This document shows, in pieces, positions 48,315 to 56,084 of a stretch of DNA of 64,000 bases. Positions within the stretch are counted from its first letter, which is position 1; each line of letters starts with the position of its first letter. The notes beneath the pieces were generated by a model. It saw only the letters and a list, made by a program, of their open reading frames with translations, searched no databases and was not told the origin of the DNA. The stretch comes from Achatina immaculata. Its lineage: Eukaryota; Mollusca; Gastropoda; Stylommatophora; Achatinidae. Position numbers and translations under genes: made by a program. The DNA lies in contig CM019702.1 in assembly GCA_009760885.1 (NCBI GenBank), positions 54,403,856-54,467,855 on the forward strand. Direction: 5' to 3'.

Positions 48315-49233
48315 AGTAGTGTAGGAGGGCGTGTATCCCCCGCATTTGAGGATCCTCCTCAAACAAGATGTCGGCTATAGCGTATAGAGGAAAATATAAT
48401 CAATACGACGCCGCCGCCGTTGCTAGGGGCATGACGTCACATGACCAGTAGATCAGTTATATCCGGCGGCACCCCTCGGCGCGCGACGCTCAGGAGATAA
48501 TGTTCAATATCGCTGTGAGATGGTTTTCAACCTACTTTTGTCTCGTGTTTCATTGACCTATGGTCATTTTACAATAGTAATTATTAGTTGGTGCGGTGTA
48601 TATTTTCGTGGGTTCCGTCAGAGGTCTCAACTTTGCCCTCGTTATCATGTGCCGTTTTTATATATGAGACATTATGATCATAAGTTTTCATCCTATCGGA
48701 TATTCGTTCAAATGGTAGATGTAGAAACTAGTGGCTGGAACTATCTAGCAGAAATATTTTGTACTGGGCATAGATTTAAGAGCTGTCTGTAGTATGTCGT
48801 GATCGGTCAAGTCTCTTACAAAACTGTCAAAGTCCCGTCTTTTATTTATTAACTGTGGCTTGTCTAGTACAGTGGCATTGTTATTTGAAGCGTGGTAGAA
48901 CCGTAACTCGTTTGTTTCTTTATGTCTAAGGATGGTGTGGTGTGAATAATTTATTTTGAAACGTTTTGTCTGACTGTTAAAAAGATCATGTAGTTTGGAG
49001 GCCCAGTTAATAGGGTGTGTTATAGTGGGAGGGTGGAAAAATGTATATATAGATAAATGGTTGTTTATGTTTTGGTGCGTCCTAAGGGCCCCCCCCCCAA
49101 TTATCACAATATATAGCTCTAACATCGTCCATCAGCTCATGTAAAATGTCTTTTTCGTCGCTGAAGTCTCTATGCTGTGGCGTTGGTATTTTCCTCAATG
49201 GTGGGACCGTCGGTGAGCCAGACTCCAGTTCTT
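48315..49233. repeat. Left terminal inverted repeat
   Basis: Inverted match to 56984-57905. The outer about 830 bp are close, with scattered substitutions and small indels; the inner about 90 bp are more diverged. It contains an orphan copy of the C-terminal part of the zinc-finger gene on the minus strand. Confidence 0.9.
48745..49125 (-). pseudogene. TIR-borne C-terminal copy of zinc-finger-associated protein
   Basis: Minus-strand frame of about 126 codons containing GGGALRTHQNINNHLS, WASKLHDLFNSQTKRFKINY, ILRHKETNELRFYHAS and a final SMPSTKYFC. It duplicates the C-terminus of the right-hand gene (57062-57437). The N-terminal zinc fingers are missing because they lie inside the TIR boundary on the right. 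A stop after KYFC and a frame break upstream (a C-tract of 10, against G11 in the other copy, plus a small indel) mean it cannot act as a full gene. The domain's function is unknown. Confidence 0.75.
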
Positions 49234-49396
49234 GTCGACGCCGAATGAGGGGGGAGTTCCGTCTTTTTCAATTTTTCTAAGCCTGTGATGTATTCATAAC
49301 AGAAAACCCCCATGTATCCGTATAACAAGGTATTGTTAGATGAAATCAGGGTTGGTATTTTATACTTTATGTTGACTAAAATATTTAACCGAAAAA

Positions 49397-49404
49397 TATA
49401 TAAG
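49397..49404 (+). promoter_or_regulatory. TATA box of the ATPase/late gene cluster
   Basis: TATATAAG lies 35 bp before the ATG at 49439, implying a very short leader. Comparable TATATAA boxes precede the PC4-like gene (55150) and the zinc-finger gene (56040). Confidence 0.6.
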
Positions 49405-49438
49405 AAGAGCTCTGGCGTGCATTACGTCATTATCAACA

Positions 49439-50128
49439 ATGGATCCGCGGTGGCACCATCCCTTTACGGCTCTTGTCGCTGGTCCCACAGCGAGTGGTAA
49501 GACCGTTTTCGTGCGAAAGTTTTTGGACAATATGCATAACATGGTAGATCCCGTCCCAGAAGAAATTATATGGTCATACGGCGAATGGCAGCCAATCTAC
49601 GAAGAAATGAGAGGGGTGATTTTTAACGAAGGCCTTCCCGACATGGAGCAATGGCGAGGTGAGAAACGGCGTTTGCTTGTCCTCGATGACCTAATGTCCG
49701 AGACGGACGCCAGAGTCACAAAACTATTTACTAAAGGCAGCCACCACCGCAACGTCAGCGTACTATATATAGTACAAAATATTTTCGACAGAAATAAGTA
49801 GCTCAGGACAATAAGTCTCAATTCGCATTACATAGTACTTTTCAAAAACCCGCGAGACGGTTCGCAGATTACCAATTTGGCCAAGCAGATGTATCCAGGG
49901 ATGGTATCGTACGGTGAAATGTTACAATTCCTAAGCAGGGCTAACCCGGCGGCGGTCAAAGCTATAATGAAAACGGCGTCGCCAGAACTAGTAACCACGC
50001 TTTGCGAATGCTGCCATAATATTAAAAGGCAATGTCCCGGTCACGGTGGCACAGAAGAGACAGTTACGGCGGTACAAACACAACTTGAGAGAGCTTATCC
50101 TAAAGAAGACGTCCAACAAACGGCGTAA
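49439..50128 (+). pseudogene. Polinton packaging ATPase (FtsK/HerA-A32 type), one amber stop
   Basis: Energy-driven genome packaging into capsids is the family role. The Walker A motif GPTASGKT is at residues 15-22 and Walker B RLLVLDDLM near 78-86. A KGSHHRNVSVLYIVQN sensor segment follows. The frame is 229 codons long and remains the same throughout, but an in-frame TAG at 49799-49801, just after NIFDRNK, splits it into 120 and about 108 codons. The downstream part still looks like the family (FKNPRDGSQITNLAKQMYP). The expected size for the family is about 220-250 residues, so only the stop is abnormal. The ATG is the first after the TATA box. Identity is confident; whether the stop is fixed or a sequencing error is not known. 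Confidence 0.88.
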
Positions 50129-50211
50129 AGAGATCTTACAACGAGGTGGTTTCATAGGCGCGCTTTGGGGCCTATTGTAAAAGTTCTGACAGGAATTCTA
50201 GGCGTTTAACC

Positions 50212-50910
50212 ATGGCGAAGAAAATGATTTTGGTAGACCCTCGTCTGTTAGAGTCTACTAGACAATATCTACCACCAGAGCCGGTCAGCGATAGCTTAAG
50301 AGATTTGGACAGTGGAATGCAGCAGATTATGGACATGGAAGATTTGGACAGTGGAATGCAGCAGATTATGGACATGGAAGATTTGGACAGTGGAATGCAG
50401 CAGATTATGGACATGGAAGATTTGGACAGTGGAATGCAGCAGATTATGGACATGGAAGATTTGGACAGTGGAATGCAGCAGATTATGGACATGGAAGATT
50501 TGGACAGTGGAATGCAGCAGATTATGGACATGGAAGATTTGGACAGTGGAATGCAGCAGATTATGGACATGGAAGATTTGGAGCCGCGCGATAAAGCCAG
50601 AGTATACCAACAGACGTTGCAGCGGTATTTGGGGCGTCTCGAGCAGTATAGACAAAAGCCACTAGGTTTCGTGGATGTCAAGCAACCACTCCAACCTAGC
50701 GACCCCCAACCTGTGGCGCCGATACTTAAAGACGAAGAAAAACCCTTGGATCATCAGCTGAAGCCAGATGTCGAACCAGCGTCGTATTATCTCCGGAAAA
50801 AAAGTCGAAAATCCCGACCCCAAAAAAGTGGGATAAATGGCCCTAAAAAAACATTATTACGAGCCGAGTCGGCCTGGAGCGTATGCTGGTGCAACCGCCC
50901 TTCACCGTAG
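50212..50910 (+). CDS. Polinton ORF with seven 13-residue repeats
   Basis: A 232-codon protein starting MAKKMILVDPRLL. Residues 31-121 are seven identical copies of a 13-residue unit (DLDSGMQQIMDME), acidic and Met/Gln-rich and likely helical. After it come an EPRDKARVYQQTLQRYLGRL segment and a basic C-terminus. The non-repeat parts resemble a small conserved protein of unknown role found beside the integrase in Polinton-type elements (an LDxxMxxI core, then a Y-x-x-x-LQRYL motif). I infer that the repeat is an expansion of that core. The last 74 bp overlap the integrase in another frame. It is intact, with the ATG in a good context (accATGG). I cannot assign a function. Confidence 0.7.
   Translation: MAKKMILVDPRLLESTRQYLPPEPVSDSLRDLDSGMQQIMDMEDLDSGMQQIMDMEDLDSGMQQIMDMEDLDSGMQQIMDMEDLDSGMQQIMDMEDLDSGMQQIMDMEDLDSGMQQIMDMEDLEPRDKARVYQQTLQRYLGRLEQYRQKPLGFVDVKQPLQPSDPQPVAPILKDEEKPLDHQLKPDVEPASYYLRKKSRKSRPQKSGINGPKKTLLRAESAWSVCWCNRPSP
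50302..50574 (+). repeat. 39-bp in-frame coding repeat, 7 perfect copies
   Basis: Seven identical 39-bp units (gatttggacagtggaatgca plus gcagattatggacatggaa). Perfect identity contrasts with the decayed neighbouring genes and indicates recent expansion or homogenisation. Confidence 0.97.
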
Positions 50911-51883
50911 TACGAGAATTAACGTTAATGAAATTAAAGAATGGCTACGTCATCAAGACACCTATACTCTTCATAAACCAGTCCGACGCCAATTTAAGAG
51001 GCGTGCGACCGTAACAGGCGGTCTAAATCAACAATTTCAAGCCGATCTGATAGATCTGAAACAGTTAGGAAACCACAACGACGGATTCACCTATTTGGTG
51101 ACGTGTATAGACGTGTTTAGTAAATACGCTTGGGCTATCGCTATCAAAGCAAAGACTGGGAAAAACCTAGTTAAAGCGGTCCGTCAAATTTTCTCCGACC
51201 GCAAACCGATACATTTTCAAACGGACAAAGGTTCGATTTTTGTCAACAAGACCTTCCTGAAGTTTCTTAAAACTGAAAACGTGCATTTCTTTACCACTGA
51301 GAACGAGGACGTGAAAGTATCCATAGTGGAGCGTTTCAACCGTACCCTAAAAGAAAAGATGTGGCGATACTTTACCAAAACAAACCGCTTTCGCTATATA
51401 CACGTGTTAAAACGCTTGGTCAAAAACTACAATTACTCGTATCACAGGAGCATTCGTATGGCTCCTGTAAAGGTAAACATGAGTAATCAGGAGGAAGTAT
51501 GGAATACGCTATATTCGTCCGAAGTTTTACCTAGGAAACCGCAGTTTATAGAAGGGGATATAGTTAGAATAGCTCAAGCCAAACAACCATTTAAAAAGGG
51601 GTATACCCAGTCTTGGACCGAAGATTTGTTTACAATCAGTCGGGTAATCAAGACAACTCCGATAACATACAGACTTAAAGACTACTCAGGCGAAGAACTC
51701 AAACGATCGTTTTATTCCAAAGAGGTCCAAAAAGTTGGTGACAAACAAGTGTATCGAATTGAATGTATAAAGCGAGAACGAAATGTAGGCGGGGCTAAAG
51801 AGTATTTAGTCAAGTGGTTCGGTTATCCCGAAACATTCAACAGCTGGATACCCACCGGTCACATATCCAGATACGATGGATGA
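50837..51883 (+). CDS. Polinton integrase (retroviral-type RVE) with chromodomain
   Basis: A 348-residue intact frame. It catalyses strand transfer of element ends into target DNA, consistent with the 6-bp duplication seen. N-terminal KKHYYEPSRPGAYAG is followed by the catalytic core: QADLIDL (Asp70, or Asp73), QTDKGS (Asp130) and VSIVERFNRTLKEK (Glu165), i.e. a D, D(34)E arrangement by my count. A GDIVRIA SH3-like segment lies at 240-246, then a C-terminal chromodomain (residues 306-339, with KEYLVKWFGYP and NSWIP). Chromodomains direct integration to marked chromatin in related elements. The ATG overlaps the preceding ORF, and the stop overlaps the next ATG by 8 bp. No damage is seen. One of the better-preserved genes of the element. 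Confidence 0.93.
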   Translation: MALKKHYYEPSRPGAYAGATALHRSTRINVNEIKEWLRHQDTYTLHKPVRRQFKRRATVTGGLNQQFQADLIDLKQLGNHNDGFTYLVTCIDVFSKYAWAIAIKAKTGKNLVKAVRQIFSDRKPIHFQTDKGSIFVNKTFLKFLKTENVHFFTTENEDVKVSIVERFNRTLKEKMWRYFTKTNRFRYIHVLKRLVKNYNYSYHRSIRMAPVKVNMSNQEEVWNTLYSSEVLPRKPQFIEGDIVRIAQAKQPFKKGYTQSWTEDLFTISRVIKTTPITYRLKDYSGEELKRSFYSKEVQKVGDKQVYRIECIKRERNVGGAKEYLVKWFGYPETFNSWIPTGHISRYDG

Positions 51884-52109
51884 AGCGGAAAACGTGGAAA
51901 CGTTTGAAGGAGAGGGCGTCTCGCGCTGGTTCGGTAAACTACTTCCGCCTCTCGTCTTCATCTGTCAGATGTTGATTATATCCGTCGTCATCGGAGTGTC
52001 GTTATTCAGTCTAACGCGCGGAGGTGGTGACCAACACGAGGGAAAGCTCTGGATCGTCCTATTGTCTAGCTGTCTAGGTTACATGTTGCCCAATCCCAAG
52101 CTAAAATGA
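51876..52109 (+). CDS. Small two-pass membrane protein
   Basis: 77 residues. An acidic N-terminus (MDEAENVETFEGEG) is followed by two hydrophobic segments, about 24-46 (PPLVFICQMLIISVVIGVSL) and 58-72 (LWIVLLSSCLGYML). The start overlaps the integrase stop by 8 bp, and the stop overlaps the next gene's start by 4 bp (ATGA). Position and size match a small hydrophobic protein seen in Polinton/adintovirus late clusters. The role is unknown; membrane association of the virion is possible. Confidence 0.65.
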   Translation: MDEAENVETFEGEGVSRWFGKLLPPLVFICQMLIISVVIGVSLFSLTRGGGDQHEGKLWIVLLSSCLGYMLPNPKLK

Positions 52110-52871
52110 GTTTTTACGTGACGCTACCTAGCAACGCATCCGAGAACGTATATCCCGATAACCACGCTGGTCACTTTTTCGTAAAATTGCCGCAAACATT
52201 CGATCTGAGTCAGCAATACGAAGTTGGCCTGGTCGAAGTTCAAATACCAAATACTTATTTTAACGTTCTAGAGGACGAGCCTGGATACAATACCTTCCAG
52301 GTAAAGGTAAACCACCCCATTATGGAAGGTTCCGCCGGGTCTGTACGCTTCACCCGACTTAGTTCTCAATCAGCTGAATAATCAGGTGTTAGTAATGACG
52401 AAAGGAGGTCCTATGCCTGTCCGGTTCTTGTGGGAACGGGCAGCGAATAAGGTCTCGTTCAACCTAAACGAAGAGGGTTGTGAAGTTATAATAAGTGATA
52501 TGTTAACAGACCTCCTCAGACTCACCGCGTCGCACGCAAGTGAAGTGGAAACCTCTGTAGTAGAGGGGGAACCCGGGGTAAAAATGGACAGCGACTTAAG
52601 AAACGTTTTCGTTTACTGCGATCTCGTAGCCTCTAGACCAGCCGGCAATGTAATGGTTCCCTTGTTACGTGCTATACCTATAATGGACAGGGGCTCGACG
52701 CCGGTGTTTCGCGTCTACGATAAAGCGCACTACGTCAAGTTGAGTAGATTCTCTTTTGACACGGTGGAAGTGCTTTTAACCACCGACAGGGGAAAAACGA
52801 TCCCATTCAAGCGCGAGACTTCGGTGCTGACGTTACATTTTCGAACCAGGAGACATTTAGATTTCGAATAG
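52106..52871 (+). pseudogene. Putative penton/minor capsid protein, one frameshift
   Basis: The first frame (52106-52381) starts MSFYVTLPSNASENVYPDNH and contains EVGLVEVQIPNTYF. The second (about 52350-52871) carries FLWERAANKVSFNLNE, IISDMLTDLLRL and a C-terminus ending HFRTRRHLDFE. The two fit one protein of about 255 residues with a single frame change around 52340-52381: the downstream frame is open upstream of its first start codon and continues the pattern. In Polintons the minor (single jelly-roll, penton-like) capsid protein has this kind of beta-rich N-terminus and sits beside the major capsid gene. The family call is by resemblance and position. A programmed frameshift is not excluded, but no slippery site is obvious. 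Confidence 0.6.
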
Positions 52872-52874
52872 AAA

Positions 52875-53330
52875 ATGGTTAGACACGTTCCGTTACGCAG
52901 AAATGCAAAAATATACGAAGACTTTTACTGCAATCAGGCTGGGCACGGACTTCCGGTTTTTGTCGGCGGTAGAAGTCAACGCGGTCGTGGACTCGGCAGT
53001 TTTTTTAGTGGTCTAGGGAGAACGATTCTCCCGTGGTTGAAGACGGGTGGTAAAGCTCTTCTAAGAAAAGGTATTGGTACCGGGTTACAAGTCGCCCAAG
53101 ACGCGCTAGCTGGAAAAAATGTCGGTGAATCATTTAAAGAACACGCTAAAGAGGCGGGACAGCGTCTACTGCAGGGCTCGGTCCAGCACATCGCGGGCAA
53201 CCAATCGGGTAGTGGTTTTAGGAGAAAGGTGATAGCCGCCCCTCCCGGTGAACCGTTAACTAAAAGGATAAAACGGTCAGTCGGACGTCGTCGGGTTCAC
53301 AAGAAGGCCTACTCGGATATCTTTGCCTAA
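52875..53330 (+). CDS. pVI/pX-like minor virion protein
   Basis: 151 residues, intact and very basic. A GGRSQRGRGLGSFFSGL stretch opens an amphipathic region (to LPWLKTGGKALLRKG), followed by VAQDALAGKNVGESFKEHAK and a basic tail (KRIKRSVGRRRVHKK). This layout resembles virion core or membrane-active proteins of adenovirus-like Polintons, which the viral protease processes. The GG-R near residue 31 is a candidate site only. It begins 3 bp after the preceding stop and ends 2 bp before the capsid ATG. The homology is inferred from composition and position. Confidence 0.55.
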   Translation: MVRHVPLRRNAKIYEDFYCNQAGHGLPVFVGGRSQRGRGLGSFFSGLGRTILPWLKTGGKALLRKGIGTGLQVAQDALAGKNVGESFKEHAKEAGQRLLQGSVQHIAGNQSGSGFRRKVIAAPPGEPLTKRIKRSVGRRRVHKKAYSDIFA

Positions 53331-53332
53331 GG

Positions 53333-54641
53333 ATGGCACTCGTTCACGCCAACTCGTGCGAATGTCTGCATTCTGGACTAGATCTGTTTAGCGTGCCGCC
53401 GACGCAAACAGCAGTGGAAGAGGGTCAGTTTGTCGAAATTCACCCCTTAGCGTCCATATCACAGGGGACTCCTATAGAATTTACGATTTCCGGAAACAGT
53501 GAGGAGTACTTAGACCTGTTTAATACCTTTCTGCACGTGCGAGCCAAGGTCACGTTAGCGGACGGCAGCAACCTACCCGCCGACGTGGAGGTGACCCCCG
53601 TCAATTATTTTTTGCACTCTTTATTCTCGCAGGTGGATGTGTCCCTCAACGACACACTGATCACGCCCAGCCAAAATACGTATCCGTATAGAGCGTACCT
53701 AGAAGCCACGTTAAATTCCGGCGAAGAAGAGAAAAAAGGTCACCTAATAGCTGTTCTTTTTTACAGCGATACATCAAACCATATCGACGAGACTCAAGGC
53801 GACTCGAACGGCGGACTAAAAATTCGGCGCAAGTTAGCCAGCGCTAGTAAAGAACTCGACATGATGGGTCGACTGCACTCGGATATTTTTGTCCAGGATC
53901 GTTACATCCTGATCGGCGTGGATGTAAAAGTCAAACTTACACCCTCGAAAGACGTGTTCAACATCATAGCTAGATGCGGTCGGCAGTTATAAATCCGTAA
54001 TAACGCACGGTGTCCTTGTGATTCGTAAAGCCAAATTAAATCCGGCGATATCTCTAGCCCACGAGAAAGCCTTAATGAAAGGAAACCCCAAATACCCGAT
54101 AAAACGCATTACCATAAAGACATTTTCGATCCCCAAAGGTATGCTCTCGCACATACAAGACAATTTGTTCCTAAGCCAAACGCCTACTCGCGTAGTGGTC
54201 GGACTAATTAACGCTACTGCCTTTAACGGTTCGTACAGGACCAACCCTTTTAATTTCCAAAACAGCGCTCTAACATATTTGAACGTGACTGTAGACGGAA
54301 GACCAGTAACCGGTAAACCGCTCACCATGGACTACGAACACAATCAATACGTGAGAGCTTTTTTCGGGACTAATCTAGCTATGAGTTTAATCGATAAAGA
54401 CGCGGGCAACGGAATCGACTACAGACAGTTTAAAAACGGGTACAATCTGTACGCCTTTGATTTGAGCCCAAGTCTGCTGGACGGTGACCAGTTCGAGATG
54501 GCTAGATCTGGACCAATGTCAGTTGAACTTAAATTCTCCGCAGCTACACCCGAACCCCTTCAAGTAATCATCTACGCTGAAAACGACTCAATCTTGGAAA
54601 TATCGAAGACCCGTCAAGTCATAACAGACTACGCTTCGTAA
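53333..54641 (+). pseudogene. Polinton major capsid protein (double jelly-roll type), one frameshift
   Basis: The N-terminal half (53333-53992) has CLHSGLDLFSVPPTQTAVEE, GTPIEFTISGNSEEYLDL, VNYFLHSLFSQVDVSLND and TYPYRAYLEATLN. The C-terminal half (to 54641) has KGNPKYPIKRITIKTF, NPFNFQNSALTYLNVTVDGR and LYAFDLSPSLLDGDQFEMAR. These are the signature segments of the Polinton capsid family, often mis-annotated in invertebrate genomes as F54H12.2-like. The reading frame shifts once between about 53970 and 54018: the downstream frame is open back to about 53970. Total about 436 codons, close to family size. The stop overlaps the protease start (TAATG). Confidence 0.85.
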
Positions 54642-55117
54642 TGAATACTCAAGAAATACTCGAGATACTTTTAACTGACATTTTTGTTCGGCGATCGGGA
54701 GTCAAAGTTTTGGCACACGATCAGCTACCTCCTCGTTTCAATCGTTACAAGGCAGCGGCGTATGTCGTGAACGTTGATCCAAGCTGGAGACCGGGATCGC
54801 ATTGGATCGTTCTATATTACAACGGCGTAGGCAGCTTTGAATATTTTGACTCCTTCGGTCTTCCTCCTTTCCACGCGGACATCGTACAGTTCATAGAACG
54901 TAACTCTGACAGACCGTGTATCTACAACCCGCGTCCTCTACAAGACATTCTTAGTAGTACTTGTGGTCTGTTCGTTATATATTTTATTTTAATAAAATGT
55001 CGCGGTGGGAGCATGCGTCGAGTTTTAGCTCCGTTTATTACGAGACAACACGTTAACGATCGACTCGTATGGCGATTACTGAGACCTTGGATAAACAAGT
55101 CTAGACATGTCGTCTAA
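54641..55117 (+). CDS. Adenain-like cysteine protease
   Basis: 158 residues, intact. It has the adenovirus-protease (C5) fold signature: His54 in GSHWIVLYY, Asp70 in FEYFDSFGLPP, Gln101 in RPLQDI (oxyanion hole), and Cys108 in SSTCGLFVIYF. These are the expected order and spacing, so the active site is complete. The family cleaves virion precursor proteins during maturation. Its start overlaps the capsid gene stop, giving a coupled late cluster. This is one of the most secure calls in the window. Confidence 0.92.
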   Translation: MNTQEILEILLTDIFVRRSGVKVLAHDQLPPRFNRYKAAAYVVNVDPSWRPGSHWIVLYYNGVGSFEYFDSFGLPPFHADIVQFIERNSDRPCIYNPRPLQDILSSTCGLFVIYFILIKCRGGSMRRVLAPFITRQHVNDRLVWRLLRPWINKSRHVV

Positions 55118-55199
55118 AAATAGACATTACGTCATAAGAGCTACCTAGGTATATAAATATGCTCACGGTCACACATTCGTATGCGCGGCTCGTCTTGAG
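55118..55199 (+). promoter_or_regulatory. TATA-containing promoter for the PC4-like gene
   Basis: TATATAAATA at 55150-55159, about 41-50 bp upstream of the ATG at 55200. This spacing matches the left-end promoter. Confidence 0.55.
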
Positions 55200-55710
55200 A
55201 TGACTACAGTTCCCACAAACTGGATATACGTATGCCCAGCAGGAGAGATGAATAAACCTCTTGGTGGCGGATTAAAAGTCGCGTCTGTCTCATTGTATAA
55301 AGGTACTCCAATGCTGCATTTGCGTCGTTTCTTCGGAGAGTCAGATTTGAAATTTCCAACACATGGCGGCCTGTCACTGAATAGAGTCGAGTGTGAACAG
55401 CTGATGGAGCTGAAGCCCCAAATCCTAGCTGAATTTAGCCGCCTGGAAAGTTTGACTAATTCTCACGCCGATAATTTTTTTTTCAGCCCACATACCTGTA
55501 GCCACCAAAAGACAGCGTAGGACCGAAGACCGAGCGTCAAAAAGACCTGAACGGTTAGTCTCACTAGAGACTACAGGTCCTACCTCACAACCTATACCAC
55601 CTATCGCCTTACCTAGAAAACCCGTCGAGAGAGACCCTAGAAAAAGACCGCGCTATCTCATTCTACCTCCACAGACTGCTAGTGGAAGAGAGACGAAAAC
55701 AGCAGACTAG
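55200..55710 (+). pseudogene. PC4-like (ssDNA-binding) protein, frame break at T-tract
   Basis: Residues 1-75 contain GGGLKVASVSLYKGTPMLHL, RRFFGES, then FPTHGGLSLNRVECEQLMEL. This resembles the PC4/p15 fold (beta strands ending in a GISL-type turn, then a helix) that binds single-stranded DNA. The first frame ends at 55518-55520, shortly after a run of T (attttttttttcag, 55474-55486). A different frame continues to 55710 with a basic, proline-rich tail (RKPVERDPRKRPRYLI). This could be an intron whose acceptor is the T-tract, or an indel in the homopolymer. The role could be DNA-binding during replication or transcription; the family call is by eye. Confidence 0.5.
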
Positions 55711-56039
55711 ATATTGGAGATGTTGTTCGTATAAGTGTTAATAAAATTATAAAAAAAACCATTATCTTAGTATGTTTTTTTCATCTATGTTTAATTGTAC
55801 AATATGTCCCGTGATGCTCTGCGTACGTTGGCGCAATTTTTGAAAATTACTTAAGTTACTATTTTTACCTCCACGCGCTCCTATTGGTTAAAATTAGCTA
55901 CGTTATAACTAATTAAGCATATCACGTGATGCGCTGCGGTTGGTGCCATTTAGCGGATACGCTAATTACGTATGTCACGTGGGGGTTCTCTACGAGGTCT
56001 GATTGGGGCAATTTTTAAACACACAGCACGCAAAGCAGG
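55711..56039. other. Intergenic control region
   Basis: AT-rich with aataaaatt near 55740 (possible polyadenylation signal for the preceding cluster). Three copies of a cacgtg/cgtgatgcgctgc-like motif occur near 55808, 55925 and 55975. No ORF. Confidence 0.45.
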
Positions 56040-56047
56040 TATATAAC
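56040..56047 (+). promoter_or_regulatory. TATA box of the zinc-finger gene
   Basis: TATATAAC, 45 bp before the ATG at 56085; same style as the other two boxes in the element. Confidence 0.55.
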
Positions 56048-56084
56048 TCTCGATTCACGATTACTGGGGTTCTCATATTCTCGG

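Noticed and set aside
50296..50665. Additional plus- and minus-strand ORFs over the 39-bp coding repeat (119 and 117 codons)
   Set aside because: Shadows of a period divisible by three; the frame starting at 50212 has non-repeat flanks and a good start.
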